Origin: an uncultured Lachnospiraceae bacterium
GTDB taxonomy: Bacteria; Bacillota; Clostridia; Lachnospirales; Lachnospiraceae
NCBI GenBank assembly: GCA_947178145.1
Contig: CAMWXE010000046.1
Location: forward strand, 1 to 40,970
Reading direction: 5' to 3'
Length of the DNA stretch: 40,970 bases
Numbering within the stretch: position 1 is the stretch's first letter; the number at the start of each line of letters is the position of its first letter. The notes beneath the pieces are model-generated. The model did not search any database and was not told where the DNA came from. It worked only from the letters and a program-made list of their open reading frames with translations. Below, piece by piece: positions 32,462-40,970 of this stretch. Position numbers and translations under genes: made by a program.

Positions 32462-34203
32462 AGCCCTGCACCTCCTGACACTATATAATTATGATACATG
32501 CTGCAATACATCCCGCCCACTTTCATCAACTCCCGATGTGTCCCGCGCTCCACAATGCACCCCTCGTCAAGCACGATGATTTCATCATAGTCCACAATGG
32601 TGTTAAGGCGGTGCGCTACGGTGACAACCGTCTTACCCTGCGATATGCGTTTCAGCGTATCTGTGATATGCGCTTCCGTTTCCCTGTCCAGGGCGGAAGT
32701 CGGCTCGTCCAGCAAAAGGACAGGTGCATCCTTTAAAATCGCCCGTGCGATGCAAAGGCGCTGTCTCTGACCGCCCGACAAATTGCTTCCCTTTTCCTCA
32801 AGCACGGTATCATATCCGTCTGGCAGCGTTTTGATAAAATCGTCACACCCCGCCTTTTTTGCGGCGTCCACAATCTCCTCCCGCCGCGCGTCAGGCTTTC
32901 CGATGCGGATATTATCCAGGACGCTCATCGGAAAAACAGCGGTGTCCTGCGAAATAAGCGCCAGTTTTTCCCGGACGGATTCCGGATGAAGCTCCGAAAA
33001 TTGATTTCCGCAAAATAAGATTTCCCCATCGTTCGCCTCATACTGCCTGCACATTAATTTTATGATCGTACTCTTCCCGCACCCGCTCTTTCCGACAAGA
33101 GCGACACGTTTTCCTGCTTCAACCGTCAAGTCCAAATGCGACAGAACGTTTTTTTCATGTGCCGCCTGTTCTGAATAGGCAAACGATACGTCGCAAAACG
33201 CAAACAATTGTTTATTGTCTTTGCGCAGTTCCACCGGCTTACCGCTCATATCTTCCACAGGAAGTTCCATAATTTCAAAGACCCGCCTGATGGAAATCAT
33301 TGCCATTTGTGTCCTGACAACCAGCTGATATGCCCCCACGAGCGGCTCGTTTATTTTTTCGATTCCGCTGATAAACGCAGTCAGGATGCCTAATGTCACA
33401 TTCCCTTTGAACGCCAGGTATCCGCCAAGACACAGCGCAGCGGCTCTCGGCGCTTCCCGGATCAGGCAGGAAAGCGGCTCGATATTGTACTGCCGCAGAT
33501 CATTCTGGTTGGAGAGATCAAAGGTTTGCTGTAAGTCGGCAGTGTAGTTGTCCTGCATTTTCTTTTGCAGATTGTAAGTCTTTATGACATCTGCGCCGTC
33601 AAAGGCTGCCTGAATGTGGTTGTTTGTGAATCCCAATTGTTTTACGTACACAGACTGCGCCATTTTGACAGGTTTCAGGAGCCGGATGCTCAGCGGCACG
33701 AGAACCAGCAGCGGACCAAGACATACCGCCGCAAGCAGCGGGTGCAGGGAACACAGATACATCGCGAATGCAATGACAATAATCGGGACATACAGGCAGT
33801 CTTTAAAATATGTCTGCATATACGCCGCAATTGTCCCAATGTCCGATGACGCCCGCTCAATCATATCGCCAAAATTATGCCGCTCCATAAAATCAGGCTC
33901 CATTTTCATTATGTGGTCTGTGAAGTCACGGCGCAAATCTTTTAGAATTTCCGCACCAAAATATCCCGTCATGCGAATGACAAAATAGTTGGCCATAATC
34001 CCTGTGAGAACTGCCAGCACAGCCTTTGCGGCAAGACCTGACAGCACGGCGGCAAATTCCCCTTTCATGGATGCGTCAATGACCTGTTTTAGAATGTCGA
34101 TAATCCACACATTTGCAGCGGAGCACCCGATGCCTGCCGCTATGGTGACTGCAATCTGCCATAGGTATGGTTTTGCATAAATAATCAGTCGCTGCATGTT
34201 CAT
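32458..34203 (-). CDS. ABC exporter subunit (permease fused to ATPase), first gene of pair
   Basis: 581 residues. Six membrane helices occupy about 1-310. The ATPase has Walker A GKSGCGKST, signature LSGGQRQRL, Walker B VLLLDEPTSALD and H-loop VAHRLNT. It heads the exporter operon, divergent from the AraC regulator whose candidate operator lies 187 bp upstream of this start. Pairing of two ABC subunits with an AraC gene suggests induction by the exported compound. Confidence 0.92.
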   Translation of the reverse strand: MNMQRLIIYAKPYLWQIAVTIAAGIGCSAANVWIIDILKQVIDASMKGEFAAVLSGLAAKAVLAVLTGIMANYFVIRMTGYFGAEILKDLRRDFTDHIMKMEPDFMERHNFGDMIERASSDIGTIAAYMQTYFKDCLYVPIIVIAFAMYLCSLHPLLAAVCLGPLLVLVPLSIRLLKPVKMAQSVYVKQLGFTNNHIQAAFDGADVIKTYNLQKKMQDNYTADLQQTFDLSNQNDLRQYNIEPLSCLIREAPRAAALCLGGYLAFKGNVTLGILTAFISGIEKINEPLVGAYQLVVRTQMAMISIRRVFEIMELPVEDMSGKPVELRKDNKQLFAFCDVSFAYSEQAAHEKNVLSHLDLTVEAGKRVALVGKSGCGKSTIIKLMCRQYEANDGEILFCGNQFSELHPESVREKLALISQDTAVFPMSVLDNIRIGKPDARREEIVDAAKKAGCDDFIKTLPDGYDTVLEEKGSNLSGGQRQRLCIARAILKDAPVLLLDEPTSALDRETEAHITDTLKRISQGKTVVTVAHRLNTIVDYDEIIVLDEGCIVERGTHRELMKVGGMYCSMYHNYIVSGGAGL

Positions 34204-34389
34204 TCCCCCTTGCCGCGAAAAACGCTACCCTTTGCGCATTTCCGCATGAAGCTTTCGATTTTCCCAGGCAGCATTGTCAGGTGCCTTAGAAAATCTCTTC
34301 ACACTGTTTACATTTTTTCTGTTATCTGCTATATTTTTTACAGTCTATCAACAATAAAAGGAATTAACAAGCCCATATATGCACGCATT

Positions 34390-34440
34390 TTCTATACTTT
34401 TTGCAATGTAATCATGCAAAAAGCTGCAAATATTATAGAA
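34390..34440. promoter_or_regulatory. Nested inverted repeats, candidate AraC operator
   Basis: CTTTTTGCA (34397-34405) and TGCAAAAAG (34415-34423) are perfect 9-bp arms around 9 nt. A wider pair, TTCTATACTTTTTGCA (34390-34405) and TGCAAATATTATAGAA (34425-34440), matches at 14 of 16 positions. Three TGCA half-sites thus lie between the divergent exporter and AraC genes. Confidence 0.5.
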
Positions 34441-34480
34441 AAAAAGCGTATTTTGTTCAAAGATGAAAGGAAGTGTATTA

Positions 34481-35401
34481 ATGCCGCAGCAGGACCGCCA
34501 CAAAGACCGTCTGATACCGATTGAATTTGATTTTTATGACACACTGGAGACGCTGCCCAGAAAGGACCGCTGCTCCATTGTTCTGATTACCTGCGGAAAT
34601 GCGACAATCAAAATAAACGGTCAAATCTTACTGCTGCATTCGCCCTGCGTGCTCTGTCTGTCGCAGTTTGATACGGTCGAGTGCATTCACGCCGACCATT
34701 TGAGTGCGAAGTCGTTTCATTTTGATCCCTGGTATATTAAGGCGTGCCTTTGTTTTGACAATCTTGACGATGACGTTGCGCTCGAGCCGCAGTACGCAAA
34801 TGAACGCCAGAACCTCTATCTGTTCACAAAACACCATGACAATTTTCAGGGCATTTTTTCGCTGACACCGCAGAGCTATCTTCACATCAATGAGCGCATG
34901 CTTATGATCGGCGCAGAAACGTTTTCGCAGAGTGACGGATTTTGGACGTGCAGAATCCGAAGAATGCTGCGCCAGCTTATCCACTGCATTTCCGATATTT
35001 ATGCAGACCAGCGCAAGCTCGGACTTTTTGAGGCAGTCGACTGTCACAATCCCGCCTCGATCTGTGCGCAGTTCATACACGGACATTACGCCGAACCGGT
35101 GTCGCTCGGCGTTTTATGCAGTCTCGTGAATTTGAACAGGACTTCTTTAAATCAAAAGTTTAAAGCACATTTTGGATGTACCTGTATGGAATACCTTTTA
35201 AATTACCGCCTGAAAATTGCACAGGAACTTTTGTCAAACACGAATATGAAAACCCGGGAAATTGCCGAGAACTGCGGCTTCAAATACGATACCTATTTTA
35301 TACGGCAGTTCACCGCAAAACTGGGCATTACGCCCGCGGCGTATCGGAAAAACCCACTCTCGTACTCGGCGTACGACGGAAAGCCGATCCGGAAATTGTA
35401 A
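34481..35401 (+). CDS. AraC-family transcriptional regulator
   Basis: 306 residues from ATG 34481 (AAAGGAAG upstream). The N-terminal region (1-185) is a cupin-like sensor. The C-terminal domain has both helix-turn-helix motifs: LGVLCSLVNLNRTSLNQKFK and TREIAENCGFKYDTYFIRQF, ending LGITPAAYRK. Divergent from the ABC exporter operon, which it probably controls. Confidence 0.92.
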   Translation: MPQQDRHKDRLIPIEFDFYDTLETLPRKDRCSIVLITCGNATIKINGQILLLHSPCVLCLSQFDTVECIHADHLSAKSFHFDPWYIKACLCFDNLDDDVALEPQYANERQNLYLFTKHHDNFQGIFSLTPQSYLHINERMLMIGAETFSQSDGFWTCRIRRMLRQLIHCISDIYADQRKLGLFEAVDCHNPASICAQFIHGHYAEPVSLGVLCSLVNLNRTSLNQKFKAHFGCTCMEYLLNYRLKIAQELLSNTNMKTREIAENCGFKYDTYFIRQFTAKLGITPAAYRKNPLSYSAYDGKPIRKL

Positions 35402-35415
35402 TCAGGAAGGATATG

Positions 35416-36093
35416 CTAATCGCTGTACACCCTGTCGCTGTTTATTCCAATCGGGCAGGCCGCCATACAAAGGCCGCAGGCATTTTTCCTTCCATATTTT
35501 TTGATGTACAGGCTTCTTTTTAGATTGCATAACTGATAGTCAATGATATCATTCCTCAATGTGTCAATATCCCATTTCACATCATGCAGTGCGTGACAAG
35601 GGCAAATCTCAACACACTTTTTACAGGAATCCGGGCAATTACTTTGAACGATTCTCTGTCCATAGGTAAATGGACTGTCTATCAGGATTGCAGACAATCT
35701 TACCCTTGGTCCATATTTTTCCGTAATAACGACATCGTTTTTCCCTATCCAACCTAGTCCGGCATTAACCGCAGCATACTTAAAAGAAAATGGAGCAACT
35801 AATTCTTCTTCATTGTTTTGCGCTACAGGCGGAATATCGTATTTTACGTTCTGCTGGTGAAGTATTTCTTCTATTTGTAGTAATATTTCTTCTACTGTTT
35901 CTTTTGCAGCCTGGATTCCTCTTTCGAACCGTTCTTCTGTATAATCGCTAATCGTAAGCTGCTCTCCATAGGGAACTGCAAACACGAGTGCTGACTTGTA
36001 CTGACTTGCGTACGCGCTGTATGAGATACATGTAAATCCATAGATACTGCTGGGGTATTTTGCAAATAGCTGCTTTATTTTTTCTTCAACCAT
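35416..36093 (-). CDS. Double [4Fe-4S] cluster protein, QueG-like
   Basis: 225 residues from ATG 36093, with GGGAGG 8 bp upstream. Two cluster motifs lie in the C-terminal half: CPDSCKKCVEICPC and CGLCMAACPIG. GLGWIGKNDVVITEKYGPR matches the C-terminal part of epoxyqueuosine reductase-like proteins. True QueG is about 310-380 residues with a cobalamin-binding domain, so this shorter protein may be a relative with another role (ferredoxin-like or reductive dehalogenase-like). Soluble. Confidence 0.8.
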   Translation of the reverse strand: MVEEKIKQLFAKYPSSIYGFTCISYSAYASQYKSALVFAVPYGEQLTISDYTEERFERGIQAAKETVEEILLQIEEILHQQNVKYDIPPVAQNNEEELVAPFSFKYAAVNAGLGWIGKNDVVITEKYGPRVRLSAILIDSPFTYGQRIVQSNCPDSCKKCVEICPCHALHDVKWDIDTLRNDIIDYQLCNLKRSLYIKKYGRKNACGLCMAACPIGINSDRVYSD

Positions 36094-36164
36094 CAGATAC
36101 ACCTCCCTGAAAATTGTAACCTGTTTTGACTAAAAATCAGGTCTGCCTTCCATTATTTTCCTCT

Positions 36165-36191
36165 AATTGTTCCCCAACCTGGGGAACAATT
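36165..36191. repeat. Perfect 27-bp inverted repeat between SNF2 and Fe-S genes
   Basis: AATTGTTCCCCA, ACC, TGGGGAACAATT: 12-bp arms without mismatch. The plus strand continues with TT, but both flanking genes are on the minus strand, where no T-run follows. It may end transcription of the SNF2 gene or be an operator for the Fe-S gene. Confidence 0.6.
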
Positions 36192-36237
36192 TTGATGTCC
36201 TTAAAAAGAGCATACATCACATAAAATTTGTGTAGAT

Positions 36238-38385
36238 TTACCTGTCATGTTCCTTAGCCTTGATACGCTCTATTTCTTCGTCAATCATGCTGCCAAAAGT
36301 CCTGTCGTCCAATCCAAGGCTTTCCGCTGCAGCTACCGACTCGTCTGCAAACGCGTCAAATATTGTCTGTTTCTCTTCGAGCAATGCAGTCATCTTCTCA
36401 TCAACGGTATTTTCACAGAGCAGTCTGTATACCAGGACATTTCTTGTCTGCCCCATCCGATAGGCTCTTGAGATTGCCTGATTTTCAATAGACGGTTTGA
36501 ACTGCGGCTCACATAGGATCACGACACTGGCCGATTGAATATTCAGGCCAGTGCCGCCAGACTGAATCTGCGCAGCAAGTACGGTCCCTGCCGGAGCCTG
36601 GTTAAATTCATCGATTATCTCCTGCCTGCGCTGAGGAGATACCGATCCGTTAATCGGATTCAGACATCTGTCTCCGAGCAGGAGTGTTACTTTGCGTATG
36701 GTGTCCAGAAAAAATGAAAAAACTAATATTTTTCTTCCCTCTGCTTCTGCATCGTCAATAATTTCCAACATGCGCTTTGCCTTTGACGAGTCTTTCAGAT
36801 CGTCAACATTCCATGATACACGGCGTATGTCTGCATAATTCTTTGATAGGATTGTCTGCTCGTAAATCCTTTCCTCCCTATCGGACAGGGCGCACCATTC
36901 TTTGACCGTTATCAATTCCGGCAGCTCTGTCAAAACATCTTCGCGTTTCCGGCGATAATACACAGGAGCTACCTTTTCCCTGAATTGTGGCGCGGATGCC
37001 AGGGACATCATGCCTTTAACCTGGAGGGCAATCACAGGCTGCAATATCTGAATCAGCGAGATCATTTCATCGACTCTGTTTTCAAGCGCTGTACCTGTCA
37101 TGAACAGCAGGCGTTCCGCATGTTCCCCCATACTCTTTACATTCACCGTCCGCCTTGCCTCCGGATTCTTGACATAGTGTGCCTCATCTACAACAAGAAG
37201 CGTAAATTTGAAACTGTCTTCCAGTGCAAAATAATTGGTTGTCTCATATGTGGTAACTGCAACGCCGCCTGCTTCCATCCACTCTTTCAGTGCAGCATCG
37301 CGTCCCTGTCCGTGGACTTTTATCGCTTGCAGCACACTCTGTTTTTGAATTTCACGGCACCAGTTTGTAATGACACTGGCCGGGCAGACAACTACAAAAT
37401 GGGTTGCTCCTGTATTTCTGAGTGAGACCATCGTGGCAATTGCCTGAATTGTCTTTCCAAGCCCCATCTCATCGCCCAGCAGAACTCTCCCCTGATGCAA
37501 GACATATTTTACGCCCCACTCCTGATACCGGCGCAGTTCGCAGAGCAATCCTTCTGGCAAAAAACATTCATCCTGAATCTCCCTTGCCAAATCCTCGGGC
37601 AATCCATAGACTCCATCCGCTGTCCCCAGAATACCTGGGACAACATCCTCCAGTACATTGAAAAACTGGATCGAATTTTCTCCAAAGTCAGACCACGCAT
37701 CACTGTCCGCGGTATTGTGCACAGCATGCAACGCTGCTACCGCATTCTCAGCTTCACTGCGATATGTATCTGCTAAAAGAAAATTCAACAGAATATATGC
37801 TTCCTGTGCTTTCTGCTTATTTTGTTTAGAAGTAAAAAACCATTTGAAGCCGCTGACAGCCGGCGCTAAATCGTCCAGCGCAGATTCTATCTGCGCTCCA
37901 TTGGCAGAAGACAGTTGTCTGCAGGTTTCAATGTAAGGGATACACTTCCTATACTTTGAAATGGCTGCCACCAGCTGCGTCGCGGAGGGCGTTTTGTCAT
38001 CACTGCTCAGGCGTATTTTAGCCCCTTCCCTGGCCTCACCAGCCAGTTCCTCCGCCACTTGTTTCATGGCGTATGCAGCGTCTTCACTCACGCCTCTTAG
38101 AGAGGAAATATGATGTAGGGATGCCGTTGCGATATCCGATACGGTGTTATATCCGTAATCCCGCAAAACTTTTGTCCTGAACCCACGCTTATCTCTGTTA
38201 ACTTCTTCAATCGGAATATCTTCCAGAATCCTGAGGACTTCCTGCGCTATCAGTTTATCCGTTGCAGAAACGATTTCTGAACAACACTGTGCTGCCAGTT
38301 CCTCCACAGTTTCCAGTTGATTCTTTAAAATAATATGTTCCTCAATGAGCCGCCTGGCATCTTTTGATGAAAAAGATCTTGCCAC
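36238..38385 (-). CDS. SNF2-family DNA helicase/ATPase
   Basis: 715 residues. The N-terminal 270 residues include a helix-hairpin-helix-like stretch (DYGYNTVSDIATASLHHISS, 76-95). The SNF2 ATPase then has motif I GDEMGLGKT (304-312), motif II DEAH (400-403), motif III FMTGTALENR, motif V SGGTGLNIQ and motif VI QAISRAYRMGQ. Such stand-alone helicases remodel protein-DNA complexes or RNA polymerase. No methyltransferase or nuclease sits beside it, so a defence role is not supported by context. It is preceded by a short ATGATCTGTGG leader and no clear promoter. Confidence 0.92.
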   Translation of the reverse strand: MARSFSSKDARRLIEEHIILKNQLETVEELAAQCCSEIVSATDKLIAQEVLRILEDIPIEEVNRDKRGFRTKVLRDYGYNTVSDIATASLHHISSLRGVSEDAAYAMKQVAEELAGEAREGAKIRLSSDDKTPSATQLVAAISKYRKCIPYIETCRQLSSANGAQIESALDDLAPAVSGFKWFFTSKQNKQKAQEAYILLNFLLADTYRSEAENAVAALHAVHNTADSDAWSDFGENSIQFFNVLEDVVPGILGTADGVYGLPEDLAREIQDECFLPEGLLCELRRYQEWGVKYVLHQGRVLLGDEMGLGKTIQAIATMVSLRNTGATHFVVVCPASVITNWCREIQKQSVLQAIKVHGQGRDAALKEWMEAGGVAVTTYETTNYFALEDSFKFTLLVVDEAHYVKNPEARRTVNVKSMGEHAERLLFMTGTALENRVDEMISLIQILQPVIALQVKGMMSLASAPQFREKVAPVYYRRKREDVLTELPELITVKEWCALSDREERIYEQTILSKNYADIRRVSWNVDDLKDSSKAKRMLEIIDDAEAEGRKILVFSFFLDTIRKVTLLLGDRCLNPINGSVSPQRRQEIIDEFNQAPAGTVLAAQIQSGGTGLNIQSASVVILCEPQFKPSIENQAISRAYRMGQTRNVLVYRLLCENTVDEKMTALLEEKQTIFDAFADESVAAAESLGLDDRTFGSMIDEEIERIKAKEHDR

Positions 38386-38419
38386 AGATCATACCTCCAC
38401 TTCCTGATTTTTTGATTTG

Positions 38420-38650
38420 TCATTCCCATTCCTCAAGGATATATGCTGCACCATATTCTTTGTATCCAATGGATTTGGCAAGCGCTACGGAGGCCGTATT
38501 TTCGGCATGACACTCCCATTGTGGGCAAACCCCTTTTTCAATCAAATGATGGGTCGCTAATGCTGCTGTGCAGGCTGCATAGCCTTTTCTTCGTTCGCCT
38601 TCCAATGTATTGATTCCTGTATGCTGAATCTTACCCTCCATATAAGGCAT
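38420..38650 (-). pseudogene. GNAT acetyltransferase, C-terminal fragment
   Basis: About 76 residues with the acetyl-CoA part of a GNAT fold: EGERRKGYAACTAALATHHL, then CHAENTASVALAKSIGYKE. The N-terminal half is missing; the sequence upstream (minus strand) does not continue the family. It ends 35 bp from the SNF2 start. Probably a remnant. Confidence 0.7.
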
Positions 38651-39010
38651 ACCGGCAAATATTCCTTTTCGGTTTTTTGTTTTCTATCCTTTGAATGGTC
38701 ATCGTCTGGCACCTCCCTGCATTTCCAAAAACATAATTTTGCCTAAAGAAATATTAGCACAAGCATTTACATATTTCCACTTCTTATTTGACATTTTCTT
38801 ACGTTGTACGACCTATCAACGCAAAAAGACGCATGGTTTGCAAGTTACTGTTCCACACGCCGTTTCGCTGTTTCTCCTGATTCTCTATGAGCAATATTAT
38901 CATCGATCTCTTTTATATATGTTTTCAATACCTGCTTATCATAATGTCATGAACCTCCCGCTTTTTATTTATGGAATATTCTTTCAACATGTTTCTGTCC
39001 ATGAAATTTT
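38651..39010. other. Gap without recognisable genes
   Basis: 360 bp, AT-rich. Open frames on both strands show no protein-family signal, no ribosome site and no stable hairpin that I can support. Confidence 0.4.
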
Positions 39011-39499
39011 TTAAATACGCTCCAGGGAACTGTCGACCGCCTGCAAATTTATCATGGAAATAATCTGGTTCTGCATGCCCTCAACCGTTTCAATCCTGAC
39101 TCTGCCAATCGTATCTCTTGTCATGCCGAAATCTATGTCGGGAAACAATTTTTCACACAATCGATTTACTTCGGGAGATGCTCCCATTAAAGCGGTTGCA
39201 AGAGATTTGGCATCAAACTGACTTAAGGCTTCTTTCAATTCCTTTTGGGGGATGGTAGATATCTGTTCGAACTCGGTTATCCGCTGTAGCTGTATCTTTG
39301 GTTCTAATATGTCGTTTATCGTCATGTGATACAACTTTGATATTTTCAGCAAAACGTCTAAATCGGGAATAGCGATTCCTGTCTCCCATTTCGACACGGC
39401 CTGTCTTGATATGTCCAATCGTTTCGCCAAATCCTCTTGTGTGTAATGATTACTTTTCCGTAGAAACTGCAAGTACCTTGCGATCATATTTGTATTCAT
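39011..39499 (-). CDS. XRE-family transcriptional regulator
   Basis: 162 residues from ATG 39499 (AAGGAGAG upstream); the frame extends further up but only through noncoding-looking sequence. The HTH is YLQFLRKSNHYTQEDLAKRL, then DISRQAVSKWETGIAIPDLD. The C-terminal 90 residues have no known domain. Single-gene unit; target unknown. Confidence 0.9.
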   Translation of the reverse strand: MNTNMIARYLQFLRKSNHYTQEDLAKRLDISRQAVSKWETGIAIPDLDVLLKISKLYHMTINDILEPKIQLQRITEFEQISTIPQKELKEALSQFDAKSLATALMGASPEVNRLCEKLFPDIDFGMTRDTIGRVRIETVEGMQNQIISMINLQAVDSSLERI

Positions 39500-39649
39500 A
39501 AAAATCACTCTCCTTGCTGCCATTATAAAACATATCAGCAGAAGAATAAAGAATTTGATAAGTGCCAAAAAGCAATTGCCAGTTGCGCAGTTACTATTCA
39601 GACGTCCACATGAGTAGTGGGAATCGTGCGCCAAAATGCTTGCCCTTTA

Positions 39650-39805
39650 GGAACTGTCAATAAATAACTTTTAAATAGTGCGCCGGATTTTTCTTCGAGA
39701 GTGCCGCTCAAAAATCAGGCGCATAGCGGGCTATGTAACTGATTTTTTAGTGGTGCTATTGGAGAAAAAGACAAGCAATATTAAATGTTATTTTTGGACA
39801 GTTCC
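39650..39805 (+). repeat. GGAACTGT-family MITE, copy 3 (156 bp, diverged)
   Basis: Ends GGAACTGTCAATAAATAAC and GTTATTTTTGGACAGTTCC, flanked by TTA and TAA (TA shared). The core carries CTTCGAGAGTGCC, GCATAGCGGGCTATG and GGTGCTATTGGAGAAA, matching the plan of copies 1 and 2 with many changes. Sits upstream of the XRE gene. The following 250 bp to the GNAT promoter show nothing further. Confidence 0.75.
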
Positions 39806-40053
39806 TAAGACCGATTTGTATACTTGATTATAAAATATTTGCCTGCCATCTGCAATGTATATTTATTAAAACAATTTCAGCGGGTACACAATTCGTTACT
39901 GTCTACTCTGTTCCAGTAACGGGCAAAAATCCATGCAAAATTTGCACTGCAAAACTGCTTCCCGTCTATGATGAGCTTCCAGTATTTTCAAAGTGAATCC
40001 TCTGGAAAGCCCGGAAAATCAAAGTTTCAGTTCCGCTGTTTTCTTAAAAAAGC

Positions 40054-40082
40054 TTGAATTGATACGATATAAATGATATAAT
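40054..40082 (+). promoter_or_regulatory. Promoter of the GNAT gene
   Basis: -35 TTGAAT, 17-bp spacer, -10 TATAAT ending at 40082, 31 bp before the start codon with TTGGAGG between. Confidence 0.7.
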
Positions 40083-40113
40083 CCGAACAACAAACTGGGA
40101 TTTGGAGGACCTT

Positions 40114-40584
40114 ATGAAAGATATATCTCTATGTATTATGACCAGAGAGCTTTGCCACGAATTATATAAAGGTTGGGAGAATGATTCTGCCATATATATG
40201 GATATGGATTTATTTGTGCCTTACCAATATAATGAAAAAGCAGTAAACAGATATTTTGACTCCAGGCAAGACTCCTCCCGTGTCCTTTTTGCAATTATGA
40301 AAGATGACAAACCAATAGGAGAGATTCAACTAAAGCAAATCGATTACAAGAGCAAAGAATGCACATTAAGTATACATATGCAAAATGACGATGTAAAAGG
40401 GCATGGATATGGAACCCGCGCAGAGCGGTTGATTTTGCAGTACGCTTTTGATGTTTTGGGAATGGTCGCAGTAAATGCTGATACAGTTATAAAGAATACT
40501 AGAAGCCAACATGTACTTGAAAAAGCAGGATTTCAGTATATAAGAGAAACGGACGGATTTAAGTATTATCAGTATGTGCGATAA
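40114..40584 (+). CDS. GNAT-family N-acetyltransferase (RimJ/RimL-like)
   Basis: 156 residues from ATG 40114, with TTGGAGG 6 bp upstream. Acetyl-CoA pyrophosphate loop in VKGHGYGTRAERLIL; the C-terminal NTRSQHVLEKAGFQYIRE is characteristic of RimL-type enzymes and related antibiotic acetyltransferases. Substrate unknown. Confidence 0.9.
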   Translation: MKDISLCIMTRELCHELYKGWENDSAIYMDMDLFVPYQYNEKAVNRYFDSRQDSSRVLFAIMKDDKPIGEIQLKQIDYKSKECTLSIHMQNDDVKGHGYGTRAERLILQYAFDVLGMVAVNADTVIKNTRSQHVLEKAGFQYIRETDGFKYYQYVR

Positions 40585-40641
40585 ATTCCCGTGTTTGGAG
40601 AAATAATATCCAGGCGGATAGCCTGAACTGGCTATTTTATC

Positions 40642-40730
40642 GGGAGTGTCAGAATTGTATTGTAAGCATTTATAAAATGCTTGATTTATGGGATTTTTGA
40701 GAAAACTTACACAGAAATTCTGACACTCCC
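40642..40730. mobile_element. 89-bp MITE with perfect 8-bp target-site duplication
   Basis: Terminal inverted repeats GGGAGTGTCAGAATT (40642-40656) and AATTCTGACACTCCC (40716-40730) match over 15 bp. Each is flanked by ATTTTATC (40634-40641 and 40731-40738), an exact 8-bp duplication. TIR style and 8-bp duplication fit an IS256-family parent. No ORF. Exact duplication points to recent movement. Confidence 0.85.
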
Positions 40731-40827
40731 ATTTTATCTGATTTTTCATTGATTTATTATCCATATTCTTCAAAAATCTCTCTCGTTTTTGTGCCAGTCA
40801 AAATTTTTAGAGCCAAAATGGATCCAG

Positions 40828-40968
40828 TCAGAACCGCGATTTTCTCCTTGTCTGCCCTTGTCTACATGGTAAATTTATTTCCCTTCTCTCAATTTTTCGA
40901 ATTTCTATGTATTCTTCCGTTATCGGGAACATATCTTGTATCAGAAATGCGCTCTCCCGGCTGTCATC
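40828..40968 (-). CDS. Possible C-terminal part of an unidentified protein (partial at right edge)
   Basis: A minus-strand frame enters from the right edge and ends in TGA at 40828-40830, giving 46 residues that include ESAFLIQDMFPITEEYIEIR. The first part looks protein-like; the last 15 residues are basic and may be non-native. I cannot identify it. Confidence 0.3.
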   Translation of the reverse strand, partial: DDSRESAFLIQDMFPITEEYIEIRKIERREINLPCRQGQTRRKSRF

Positions 40969-40970
40969 CA

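Noticed and set aside
36238..38385. SNF2 helicase as part of a DISARM- or restriction-like defence locus
   Set aside because: No methyltransferase, nuclease or DISARM partner is adjacent; the neighbours are a Fe-S protein and a GNAT remnant, so context does not support it.
38691..39014. 107-codon plus-strand ORF
   Set aside because: No ribosome site, low-complexity aromatic composition, and it begins across the GNAT fragment's upstream region.

Overview
The window looks like chromosomal DNA of a Gram-positive gut Clostridium, most likely Lachnospiraceae. Shine-Dalgarno sites are strong (AGGAGG type). The content includes an agr-like LytTR/HPK10 pair, two BlaI/M56 pairs, BceAB-like and heterodimeric ABC exporters, CX4CX2C radical SAM proteins, and tatD followed by rsmA. 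This assignment is inference from gene content, not from a marker gene. No rRNA, tRNA or CRISPR array was seen.

Layout. 1-1100: remains of a two-gene operon (a protein tail and the first 36 codons of a permease-like protein) joined to the C-terminal part of a large serine recombinase. 1200-2715: TetR regulator and alpha/beta hydrolase with a perfect 28-bp operator. 2757-3270: a graveyard holding a scrambled copy of a radical SAM gene, a tyrosine recombinase fragment and a 181-bp MITE. 3313-7727: two BlaI/M56-peptidase pairs, the first with a broken blaI. 7754-9322: a pair of related small secreted-looking or structural proteins of unknown role, with a tiny coupled ORF between them. 9377-12666: recombinase relic, two paralogous radical SAM genes, a MITE, an HxlR regulator, an AraC relic and a cupin. 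12667-13768: about 1 kb of relics and a hairpin repeat. 13769-19714: an AT-rich three-gene operon encoding a DNA methyltransferase, a dual-GHKL histidine kinase and a receiver-like protein. 20076-22626: an unknown protein, TatD and RsmA. 22751-25335: LytTR response regulator, sensor kinase and an unknown protein. 25432-27575: TetR, CPBP protease and a histidine phosphatase-like protein. 27726-34203: BceAB-like transporter and a heterodimeric ABC exporter. 34390-35401: a divergent AraC regulator. 35416-38385: a Fe-S protein and an SNF2 helicase. 38420-40970: GNAT relic, XRE regulator, MITEs, an intact GNAT and a partial ORF.

The most interesting object is the operon at 13769-19714. It has its own near-consensus promoter, very tight gene spacing (16 and 2 bp), and a base composition visibly more AT-rich than both flanks. 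It couples a DNA methyltransferase to a protein with both a MutL/Hsp90-like ATPase and a histidine-kinase core, and to a protein with a receiver-like domain followed by about 370 residues I cannot assign. I infer a methylation-linked, phosphorelay-controlled conflict (phage defence) cassette.

A second theme is small non-autonomous elements. Three copies of a GGAACTGT-ended hairpin element, one GAGCGTGTTTGAAAAAT-ended element with a similar core, and an 89-bp element with perfect 8-bp target duplications lie in the intergenic regions and sit next to broken genes.
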